Origin: Lichtheimia corymbifera B2541
Taxonomy: Eukaryota > Mucoromycota > Mucoromycetes > Mucorales > Lichtheimiaceae
Direction of reading: 5' to 3'
Length of the DNA stretch: 64,000 nt
Assembly (NCBI GenBank): GCA_000697475.1
Contig: JNEU01001160.1
Location: forward strand, 62,001-126,000
Made by a program: the position numbers and the translations under genes. This document shows positions 1-9,218 of the stretch, piece after piece (position 1 is the stretch's first letter; each line of letters opens with the position of its first letter). Below the pieces are notes generated by a model. The model made no database searches. It was given only the letters and a program-made list of their open reading frames with translations, and was not told the origin of the DNA.

Positions 1-2297
1 CTGGTATGTGCCATTCCCATGGGAGTATGTACAAAAGAGATCACACCGGTTCTTACTGTTCTACAAGCATACGACAGATTCCGAGGAACCAAAATGGGTC
101 AAGATGCAAAGTATTACCCAAGAAAACGATTTGGAAGCCTTCTTGACGACAGCAGCTTTGGCTGGTACCGAGTTCACTGCAGGTGAGTAGCCGTATTTCT
201 CATACCTAGGTTGCACATGCTAACATTAGTGGATATATAGAAAAACTCAATGTCAAGGTTGTCCAGGACACTTATCAGAATCCCTTCCTACTATCCGAGC
301 AAGAAGAAGAAGATACGATTGCCAAGCACCGTCAAAACTACTCTCGTCTCACTGTTCCAAGACGTCCACCATGGGATAAGTCAATGTCAGCTGAGCAACT
401 TCATCAGCGTGAGCGTGAAAGTTTTTTGGATTGGCGTAGAGGCATGGCACAGTAAGTGGTGATACATTCATATGCATATGCATATAGGAGCTGACGGTAC
501 ATTGTGCATATGTTAGGCTTGAAGAAGATGAAGGCTTGTTGCTTACACCCTATGAGAAGAATCTTGAAGTGTGGCGTCAATTGTGGCGGGTCATTGAGCG
601 TTCTCAGCTAGTCGTCCAAATCGTTGATGCTCGTAATCCATTGCTTTTCCGCAGTGCTGATTTGGAAAAGAGTGTCAAGGAAGTGGATCCACGGAAAAAG
701 AATTTGCTATTGATCAACAAGGCTGATTACCTAAGTGATGATCAAAGGTAATAGTGGACATGATACAATACTTGCTGGTGATGCTGATATCATCCATGTA
801 TATAGACGTTGGTGGGCCGACTATTTCGAATCTCAAGGAATTAGATACACCTTCTTTTCAGCAGCACTTGCAGCAAAGCAACAAGAAGAAGAACGCTTGG
901 CTCAGGAAAAGAAGGAAATGGAGGAGGCACTCAAAGCTGAAAAGCAATCCAGCGAGGAAGACGATGATGACGAAGAAGAAGAAGAGGAATCTGGAGAACA
1001 GAATGCTACCGACAGTGAGAAGCCAGCTGAAGAGCAAAAAGAGAAAGAGGATGACACACAACACATCAGCGAAGCTTTGTCAGACACCAAGCTTTCAGAG
1101 TCAAAGGAACCCGTGGATGAGCGTATTCGTGTTCGAACAACTACCAATTTGCTTGACTTGTTGATTGATGAAACACCCAAAGGTAATGTATCTTTTAACA
1201 AGTATGTCCAGATAATTAGAGAGAGACTAATAACAACAATTAGAGGAACAAGGTGATGGAGATGAGGAACCCAAGGTGGTGATTGGTCTTGTTGGTTACC
1301 CCAATGTTGGTAAATCAAGCACTATCAATGCATTGATTGGTGAAAAGCGCGTGTCAGTATCATCCACCCCAGGCAAGACCAAACACTTCCAGACCATCCA
1401 TTTGACTCCCAAGCTGGTTCTTTGTGATTGTCCTGGTCTTGTGTTCCCAACCTTTTCTACCACAAAGGCCGATCAAGTCTGTAATGGTGTCTTGCCTATC
1501 GATCAGTTACGTGAACACAGCGGTCCTACATCCCTTGTTGCCAAGCGGATACCACAAGCAGTATTGGAAGCTACCTATGGTATTCGTATCAGGACACAAC
1601 CCAAGGAAGATGGTGGTAGTGGAATCCCTACAAGTGCCGAGCTGTGCTCTGCCTATGCTAGTAAGTAGTTTTTCTTCTTTCGCCATCCATGTACCGCGAT
1701 ATGGATATCCTTGCTTACAACATGTGTGTAGTTGCAAGAGGTTATTTCCGATCAAGCCAAGGCAACCCTGATGAAGCACGTGCAGCACGATATATCCTCA
1801 AAGACTATGTCAACGGAAAGCTCCTTTATTGTCATCCTCCACCTAATTATAAGCGTGATCCTTTGGAATTCAACAAGGAAAATAACCAAGTCGCCATGCA
1901 AACACAAAAGAAATTGGCACCCGTTACACGTGTCCCAGCAACAGCTGCCAACTATGTCGCACCAGCAGGACAAGCAACACCTACATCAGCACCACGAGGA
2001 TCAAAGACTGAAGCAGTGGATCGATCTTTTTTCAATGCCCACATGTCAGCTCCAAGCGTTCGTGGGAAAGCAGCTGGTATGATGCGAGGAGGAGGGTTCT
2101 CTCGTGTGACCATGTACCCACATCAACGGGTACTTGCCGACGATGGTACACCACTTCCACAAGGCAGGAGAGAACGTCTGGCAATGGTAGCACAAAATGC
2201 AGAAGCTGCTGGTATTGTGCCTGGCAAGAAACATCACAAGAAGGGCAAGAAACATGTCAAGGTGCGAAGCGGTGCAGGCTATGGTGATTATGATTAG
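1..2297 (+). CDS. LSG1: Large-subunit GTPase 1, Lsg1 (5' partial)
   Basis: Cytoplasmic circularly permuted GTPase. In the known family it releases the export adaptor Nmd3 from pre-60S ribosomal subunits. Exons: <1-3, 68-182, 241-451, 517-747, 806-1182, 1244-1660, 1732-2297; all junctions keep phase. The permuted order is visible: the G4 motif NKAD lies in exon 4 (about 715-726), and only afterwards come G1 (GYPNVGKSS, about 1294-1320) and G3 (DCPGL, about 1426-1440). Conserved stretches include [11 protein letters not shown] and [21 protein letters not shown] Lys/Glu/Asp-rich acidic insert (about 880-1120) separates the GTPase halves, as in the family. The C-terminus is basic ([12 protein letters not shown]), fitting ribosome binding. 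The true start codon lies upstream: bases 1-3 are followed by a GTATGT donor with an acceptor at 67, so the first in-frame ATG at 8 falls inside an intron. Confidence 0.95.
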
Positions 2298-2944
2298 AGT
2301 ATTGCTAGATAGTCGTGTTGTCTATCTCTTTTTTGCTTGTTGATTTTTTACCTTCCAAAGCTTGTATATACACTTAGACTCCTTTGCAACCTACATTATA
2401 AGTATCATGTGATTGTTCGTATTGAAATACCAGTCTTTTTAAATCTCTGTATCAAAAAGATGTTCTGTGCGCTTGTGTAATGCTCCTATTGCAGATCATT
2501 CGTTCATGCGTACGCCTTGCCGATATCCTGACTGTAGTAGATGCGTTGGCGTGAGAACCACATGGTTGTATTTACATGTTTCGAAAACGAATAACCCGGT
2601 TGCATGTCGTGCCATTGGTTCATTTGTGCGGCTGACCTAATTGAGATAAGCTTTTGACAGGCAATGATTATTTGATTGAACTTGTATGTAGTCCTTGGCG
2701 GTTATGGAATATCCAATCATTTGGATATATACAAAAGAACCTCCTACAGCCGTTACATTTCGATCCATATCCTCATACTACGTGGAACTCATACTGGGCA
2801 ATGACTACCGAATGGGGCCTTGATGAAGTCTATAAGTTTATATCCAAAGTCACAATGACATCATTGTAGCTTGACTTTGTATTTTCGCAACAGAGGTTCG
2901 CTCTTGCTCTCTTTTGCCTTTTGCATACATACACACATACACAT
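2298..2944. other. Intergenic, LSG1 3' flank
   Basis: Holds the LSG1 3' UTR and presumably the promoter of the next small gene. The open frames here are short and biased to no codon pattern. A CA-rich run (about 2928-2945) lies immediately before the next ATG. I see no RNA gene or repeat of note. Confidence 0.5.
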
Positions 2945-3367
2945 ATGAAGCAATACCAGCGAGTATTGCTATTTGGATCAGTGTGCACTGTGCTCATAGC
3001 AACAGCTGTGTATGTTGTACAAGAAGACCGAGCAGTAAAAGCACGGAAAGCGATACGGGCCAACGAAAAGCAGGCTCTCGCGCTGCTGCACCAGATCAAG
3101 CAAGACCACCAGACTATCTCGCATGAATTAGATCATCTGGATCCACAAGATACCAAGCTCGAGTATAAGCTCGCTTACAACAATGAAATGTTGCTACGAC
3201 TTATGGAACGCTTAGACGCAATACAACCACGTGCAGCTATTCTAAACGACCGAACCGATGCACCCAGCGACTTTGAGGAAACCATGATACAACATCTCAA
3301 GGAACGCAAGCGTAAATTGATCAAGGCCATTGAGAGGGATTTCAAACGGGTTGACCAATTTCACTAG
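2945..3367 (+). CDS. Small single-pass membrane protein with coiled coil, function unknown
   Basis: Intronless ORF of 140 aa starting at the ATG at 2945. Residues about 6-24 (VLLFGSVCTVLIATAVYVV) form one hydrophobic segment. It is followed by a basic, Lys/Arg/Glu/Gln-rich helical region with heptad-like leucines (ALLHQIKQDHQTISHELDHL), then a second charged helix near the C-terminus (HLKERKRKLIKAIERDFKRV). An N-terminal anchor followed by a soluble coiled coil is common among small mitochondrial assembly factors and organelle tethers, but I do not recognise the family. A few in-frame codons upstream could extend the frame to 2921, but they lack ATG. Neighbours LSG1 and the PSP1-domain gene are on the same strand with independent promoters. 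Confidence 0.6.
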   Translation: MKQYQRVLLFGSVCTVLIATAVYVVQEDRAVKARKAIRANEKQALALLHQIKQDHQTISHELDHLDPQDTKLEYKLAYNNEMLLRLMERLDAIQPRAAILNDRTDAPSDFEETMIQHLKERKRKLIKAIERDFKRVDQFH

Positions 3368-3833
3368 TCAAGTGCGTGGATTACCATAATTAGGACGTAG
3401 GTGGCTGCATAACCAGTGCAACCCACCAACACACACACACGCACACACGCACACATATACACACACACACACACAACACATTTATACACGATACCGATAC
3501 ACATACACATAGCCTTGCCTTCCTTTCTCTTACACTTTTTCTCTCCTTTTTCCTTTTGTACCGTATCCGCCTTTTTCAAGTGAACAATCTTTTATTGTAT
3601 ACTTTTACAACCTTATCCTAGGTAATGAACCAAAATGAAGCAGAGTAGTTGTACCGAATGTTGAATGACGAGATTGTACTCTTGGCAGTTTGCTCTTGTG
3701 GGAATTATTTGAATCGTCAAAGGTACGACGCACCGAATAACATGAAAGAAAAAGATAATTCATGCGAGCATACCCTCTTTTTTCCGCTCCTTTTCCCTAC
3801 CCACCACGCCTGTAACAGCAGCATACATCCACT
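3368..3833. other. Intergenic with CA-repeat tract
   Basis: Between the small membrane protein and the PSP1-domain gene. It contains the microsatellite annotated at 3421-3479, then a pyrimidine-rich stretch (about 3510-3570) like those preceding other start sites in the window. No convincing gene is present; the open frame at 3649-3837 has no similarity I recognise. Confidence 0.5.
3421..3479. repeat. (CA)n-rich microsatellite
   Basis: A CA/CG/TA alternating purine-pyrimidine tract of about 59 bp, mostly ACACAC with occasional G or T interruptions. Such alternation can favour Z-DNA; here it is simply a length-variable tract in a promoter-side intergenic region. Confidence 0.85.
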
Positions 3834-5801
3834 ATGACCCAGGTTTGTCTACCTTGGGGGTTGCACAAATCTTGTTTGACCTTTTTCTAAATAACGTGGT
3901 TTTCTTTTATAGACATGGAATGTGGCAAACGTATGTAGGGTGGTTGGTGTATATACTTTTTACTTATCCTTTGATGTTCAGCAGCAGCCATGTGAAGCGA
4001 TGAAAGACCCAGATAACGACGATACATGGAAGATTGTGGGAAGTCCACCACGACGAGGCAGTGTGTCCACACCAGGTGGGATGATGGCAGCAACAACCAC
4101 CATGGAAGGGAACGAGCATAGGCGACGAGAATCATTTGGCGCGTTTCAATGGAAATCCGGACCTACCATGTTCGAGAATAGCGACGTACTAGCTGTACCA
4201 ATGGTACCCAGTGTCCCACCCGAGCCAACTTATCGGCAACATCGCAGCTTTTCATTTTCTATGGGACAAGATTCGACCAATTTTGGCTACAATGACGATT
4301 ATGAAGACGACCACTGCAAATCTATTTTGGCAACCACTCTAGAGGAAGACGATGATTTGCTTGAAGAACAAATGCGTCGACTTCGGATACGTTCCCGATC
4401 TTCCGGAGCATCTTCTTCTTCGACTGGACCTTTGACACCATGGTGGTCTACCACTGCATTTGGTCCAAGCCGTGTCCCAGGATACTATCACCAGCACCAC
4501 CACCAACAACAACGTCATGATATTCCTCAGCAGCAAGAAGATTACTTTATGAATTTTCAACAGTATCCACCACCACCGCCCATGTTTGGTCCCACAGCCA
4601 ACACAGCAGCAGTAACACCCAACGAGTTTTGCGACATGTTTCATTATCCTCAACGACGACCTTCAGTACCCTTTGCATTTCCTGAACCATTTCTTCCGGA
4701 GTCGAGGTAAATTACATCGGTAGTTTATGCCTTGTGCATTGTGTGTGTGGGAAGTACAATCTAACCTGTGTGTGTATCTCAGCAATTTGCCTTTTCGACG
4801 TAGTTCCCTTTCTTCTAGTGGCATCAATCATCCATTGGATACATCGCTCTCATCGCCTTTGCCTTCGCCTTCATCACCTACATCTAATACAACTACAACG
4901 AATTATGCACCACCAGCCCATTTACAAAAGGTTGTGGAGGAACCAGTGACTTTATCCGATCCACCCCCATCATCCATCAACATTATCAGTGGTAGTAATG
5001 GAGGTGTTACTGATCATGCAACAGCAACATCACCAACAACAACAACCGGTGGAGGCAAAAAGACACGGTTATACATGGTTGAATTCAAGGCAGGACGCAC
5101 TGATTTCTTTTATTTGGGGGATGAACATATTCAGCCATCCGTGGGTGATCTGGTGATTGTGGAAGCTGATCGTGGCAAGGACCTTGGCAAAGTGGCTATG
5201 ACCAATCTTTCTCGGGATCAAGTTTCCTTACTTCAATCGCAAAAGAAGCAGAATGATGTTACCAATACCTCATCCATGAACGATAACAAGGCTACATCAG
5301 AAGATCGGAATCCATCATCGTCATCATCATCCACCACCACGACCAACACCACAAGTAATCTCAACGACCTCAAACGCATTTATCGATTGGCAGCTCCTGA
5401 AGAGATTAATCAACTCTTGGTCAAAGGTCAAGATGAACAAAATGCATTAGCTCTTTGTCAACAAAAAATCAAGCAACGCAAGCTGCGCATGGATGTAGTC
5501 GATGCCGAATATCAATGGTAACAATGGATCTACATTCATCCATCCTTCTTCTTTTGATTCATAACATGATGGTGTGTTTTTAGGGATCGGCGCAAGCTGA
5601 CCTTTTACTTTGTTGCTGAACGCCGCATTGATTTCCGTGAGCTGGTACGAGAACTCTTTAAAGTTTACAAGACACGAATTTGGATGTAAGAAGCAAACAC
5701 ATGTCTTCCTTTTTCATTTCTTTATCCTCACACACGCATACACACACACACCCATGCTTTATAGGTGCGCCGTCAATCCCACACCGAATAAGACCACATA
5801 A
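3834..5801 (+). CDS. PSP1 C-terminal-domain protein (RicT/YaaT-like fold)
   Basis: Preferred exons: 3834-3842, 3913-3930, 3982-4706, 4783-5517, 5584-5685, 5765-5801; all in phase. The first half is Ser/Pro/Gln-rich and probably disordered. The PSP1 C-terminal domain starts near 5070 ([17 protein letters not shown]), continues through [18 protein letters not shown], an insertion of Ser/Thr/Asn repeats, and [20 protein letters not shown], and ends RIWMCAVNP. This matches fungal Psp1-type proteins and bacterial RicT. Yeast PSP1 was found as a suppressor of DNA polymerase alpha mutants and is linked to RNA granules; the biochemical role is unclear. The second exon would be only 18 nt and the second intron only 51 nt, also divisible by three, so retention would still give an open frame from an ATG at 3922. 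Confidence 0.85.
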
Positions 5802-6018
5802 ATGATGGTGGAACCATTACACATTGTTTGCTCGGAAATACACTATAGCGCCCTTATATACATATTACAGCTTTCACACGCGCATATCATCCTTTTTGCT
5901 TTTTGTATCAAAGCGCGGTTATCATCATATCCAATTGTGTACCTCTTTTTTCCTTCCCGCCTCTTTTTCATTGTTGGCAAATACAAAGGACTCTTTTTTT
6001 TTTCCTGAACAACACACC

Positions 6019-7023
6019 ATGAAGCCACCAATAACAAGAAGAATTGTATGGCTCAAAACACAATGCTTGCAATCAGCGCAACCCTGCTTACTGCATGTCA
6101 GATCTTTTGCATTGACGTTACAGATGAAATGAACGAGACGATGGGACCCTCGATCGACGGCAGTATCGAGCAAACGCTTTTATTGACAACGTATGTTTTG
6201 ACTCTATCTACAGTTGCTTTTGATGATATTCATACTAGTAGATGGCACCAGCTCACGATTAGAAACGGTGCAATTCCTTGTGAAACGTTACGTTGCAATG
6301 AACAGCATGATCAGTCCGCAAGACAGCTATGGCATCATTCTTTTGGCTGAAGAAGCTACCTGGGTAAATGTGAGAACATCTGCAGCAGCGCGATCAAAAA
6401 GGCTTATTTCTTTTACATAGTACATGGATTTTACAAAGGATATCGGGTTGATCAGTTCAGCAGTGGATGTACTACAAACAACTTCGCGTGGAAATAAGCA
6501 ATTTGGTATATGTCAAGCAGTGGTCATTCAACACCATCTCTCTTTAACAATGATATCATTCTATAGACGCTGATTCATTGTTCAATGTGATTGAAAACCA
6601 TACCGATTTGGTGAATCCAGAGATCTATACCCAAGTCCTTGTATTCTATGGACGTACCGAGAATGTCCCATTGTCCCGTACCAACATTGCCAAAACTATA
6701 TGTGGCTATCCTCAATTTGTACTCGATGTCTTATTTATTCATGGTCCTGTATCTGGTCGCGAAGAGAATTGTCAGGTAAATATATAGGGGTTGTATATGA
6801 GCTAGTGATTTATTAAGATGACAATGGATATACATGATAGAAAGTGTATGATTTCTGGATTGAGACATCGAAGCGAGGCTGGTTCTTTGAGTTTGCTCGG
6901 CTGGGACGTAGTGCGTTAACAAAGACGATGGCACAATTGACGGCTCATCCACTTCAACGAGGAGATCAAGATAAGATTGCTGAACCTTTGCATGAGACTA
7001 TTTATCTGGTGGATGACGAATAA
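6019..7023 (+). CDS. BABAM1 / MERIT40 homologue (BRISC/BRCA1-A scaffold subunit)
   Basis: In animals MERIT40 is the VWA-like scaffold that stabilises the Lys63-deubiquitinase complexes BRCA1-A and BRISC. Exons: 6019-6045, 6102-6190, 6252-6363, 6421-6505, 6567-6775, 6841-7023; all phase-consistent, about 234 aa. Diagnostic matches to the animal protein: the VWA-like first strand IFCIDVTDEMN, a middle block DSYGIILLAEEATW, then DADSLFNVIENHT, the strand VLVFYGRTENVPLS, FVLDVLFIHGP, and the C-terminal MAQLTAHPLQRG, which corresponds to the family's LLAHPLQR. The first exon (27 nt) encodes only MKPPITRRI. The third-exon acceptor (…CACCAG) was chosen because it alone keeps frame. The 3' end overlaps the antisense coiled-coil ORF by 22 bp. 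Dikarya yeasts lack this gene as far as I know. Confidence 0.82.
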
Positions 7024-7646
7024 GGATGGTGGTGATGATCCATTGGTGTTGCTGCTGCTGCTCTCGCTCTCGCTTCATCAAGTTGTTCCTTGACAATCTC
7101 TAAATGATCCTGCAATCGTGTAATCATTTGCTCTTGTTCATTAAATTGATCCATCTTGGCTTCCAATTGTTGCTGATAGAATAAAATACGTGGATCTTGA
7201 TGCGTTTGTACTCCCACATCACATGTTGTTTTGGGTCGTGTTGGTGGTGATGATGGTGATGGTGGTGTTTGTTCTTGTTGGGTATGCGATGATGTTGTAG
7301 TTGGTTGTGGTGAAGGAGGTGAGCAAGGTGGTGTCAACAATGTGTCGACGCGTTCGCCACGTAAACGTCTCTCAAGTAGTGCAAGGGCGCGTTCATTCCG
7401 TTCTACACGTTCACATACTCTGCTCAACTCGTCTTCTTGATCAAGGCAACTGGTTTCATTGGGTGTTGTTGGCGTATCAGAAACAGAGCTGCCATTCCAC
7501 CAATCGAGAAAGAACAAGGGATGCCACCGACGATGGGGACGATCGTTGTCGACTTGGCAAGCAACTTGCAGTGCAGATGGCATAAGTGGCAATGAGAAAA
7601 AAGAGAAGCAAGCAAAGGTAGTAGCGGCACTCCCAAAGTCAGTCAT
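7002..7646 (-). CDS. Coiled-coil protein with hydrophobic N-terminus, unknown
   Basis: Open frame of 214 aa starting at the ATG at 7646. The N-terminus is hydrophobic (TTFACFSFFSLPLMPSALQV) and could be a signal anchor. The middle has a charged helix (ELSRVCERVERNERALALLE). A Pro/Ser/Thr-rich linker follows, then a C-terminal coiled coil (QQQLEAKMDQFNEQEQMIT … LQDHLEIVKEQLDEARARA) and a His-rich tail. No family recognised. Codon pattern and long helices argue that it is real. Its stop lies inside the last exon of the BABAM1 homologue on the other strand, so the two genes are convergent with overlapping CDS ends. It may have additional unrecognised 5' exons. Confidence 0.6.
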   Translation of the reverse strand: MTDFGSAATTFACFSFFSLPLMPSALQVACQVDNDRPHRRWHPLFFLDWWNGSSVSDTPTTPNETSCLDQEDELSRVCERVERNERALALLERRLRGERVDTLLTPPCSPPSPQPTTTSSHTQQEQTPPSPSSPPTRPKTTCDVGVQTHQDPRILFYQQQLEAKMDQFNEQEQMITRLQDHLEIVKEQLDEARARAAAATPMDHHHHPYSSSTR

Positions 7647-7721
7647 TATATGCAAGCCAAAATGGGATCCACCCCCACCCCCACACACATATACATATAC
7701 ACATTAATCCTGCCCACAGGT

Positions 7722-8889
7722 TTATTGGTAATCCATAGACATTTGCTCCGTAGAAGAATCTGAATGAGGTGCTAATAAAGATGGAATGGGAGGTGGTTGT
7801 GCTGTGTTATATCCAATGCCAATGCCCATAGGTTGTGGTAGTATCCGAGTACTCCCACTTGGAGACGAGGGTCCTTGAGGAAAATCAATGACACGAGGAG
7901 GTATCGAGGATTGCATTCTTTGTACAGTCATGGAACACGCCTTAATAGTTTGGAATAATCTAGAAGCAGTTTCAATCAAAATGTCAGGGTGCAATCATTG
8001 TAATAGAAAAAGGGGACCATTTCATACGTAAACCACACGCATTACACAAGGTTCGGGCACCATCAGGTCCTCGTCGCCATTCGGGAGTCTCAGTTGTATT
8101 GCACGAATGGCATCGCTGGCCTACACTGCTAATAGGAGTGTCAATAAACGTATCCATCTCAACCAGAAACTGGGTCCACTGTTATCTTTTGGGTACTTGC
8201 GTTGTCTTTTTCTACAGATGCATGAATAAGATTGACATGTTGAAAATAAGGTTAATCTTAAAGAAACATACCGTGCGACGACGATAGGTCATCCCCATGC
8301 CTTCCTGTAAATTACGTGCTCGGCGTATCATTGCATATTCAGGCTATACAAATATTAAGATACATATCCAACATTGAAAACCGCCCCCCCTTATTTTTAT
8401 ACCTACCTTACTGGCATCTCCAATCATGGGGGCGGGTTCTCTTATTAACTGCAGCAAATCGATGGAAGTCTTGTGCAAGTCATCTAGTTGCTCCTGAATA
8501 TCTCGATTGGGCCATTCATCCTGTAACTTTTCAATTTGTTGACATAACATATAACATGTTTCAATAGCCTTGAAAACAGAGAAATGATTATGGATCGTGT
8601 TGATATCACGTAACGATGATATTTAGATTAAACTATTTTTCTGTGATACCTCGGAAAGATCGACTTCTACGGGCCGCTGTGTCCGCTGCGGAGGTGGTGG
8701 TAGTGGATGCTGTTGCTGCTGCTGCATAGTTGAAGACGACGACGACGACGACTGTTGCTGCTGAGAGTCGATTACAGGCGGTGTCAGTGGCGGTAAGATA
8801 ATATTTGAAGCGTGGTGAGTGGTGGATCCTGATGAGGCTTGTAAATCTCGTATAGATGGCAGTCGATGTTGTTGTGATTGACCAGACAT
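7722..8889 (-). CDS. GATA-type zinc-finger transcription factor
   Basis: Start ATG at 8889. Exons: 8889-8650, 8568-8407, 8343-8272, 8178-8028, then a problematic 3' part. A Gln/Pro/Ser-rich N-terminus leads to a helical region ([16 protein letters not shown]) and one GATA finger of CX2CX18CX2C type: [26 protein letters not shown]. Splicing 8027 to 7946 continues GLHYSKLLRR, the expected basic tail of this finger class, but then meets TGA at 7930-7928. A strongly Pro/Ser-biased frame ([10 protein letters not shown] … [10 protein letters not shown], stop at 7722) lies downstream. A further intron with a weak GTGTTC donor just after LLRR and acceptor near 7866 would join it in frame. So the protein ends either at 7928 or at 7722. 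No PAS domain is present, so it is not a canonical white-collar protein. Confidence 0.8.
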
Positions 8890-9218
8890 GGCGTGTACTC
8901 AAGGAAAAAGTCAGAGAAAGGGAAAAGGAGGTTATAAAGAAAAGTAAAGAAAAGAAAGAAGAATGTATGTGTGTATACAATCACACAGGAGATAACTTTA
9001 GTTTCCCGCTGCTTGTTGTTGCTGATGCTATAGCTAAACATGTATCATCCTCACCCCTCGTATATCCTTCCTCCTCCACCACATCCACCCCCCTTCCCCT
9101 TCTCAGTCTCATTGATTAGTTAGCCAAGGAACCAACTTTTCCGAATCATGATGATTATTTGATTAGAAGGATATTAAGCGCTTTATGCAAGTTCACGCGC
9201 ATAGACGCGTTTCTATGG
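8890..9218. other. Promoter region of the GATA factor / 3' flank of YME1
   Basis: 329 bp between the GATA factor start (leftward) and the YME1 stop (leftward). It is purine-rich on the + strand at 8890-8960. I see no ORF or RNA gene. CT-rich sequence on the coding (minus) strand matches the 5' UTR style of other genes here. Confidence 0.4.

Noticed and set aside
8..190. Start of LSG1 at the ATG at position 8
   Set aside because: Bases 4-67 have intron signals, and the following residues align to the family only from 68; the real N-terminus is outside the window.
902..1318. 138-codon minus-strand frame rich in Ser
   Set aside because: Mirror of the GAA/GAT-rich acidic insert of LSG1; crosses LSG1 introns and has no independent signals.
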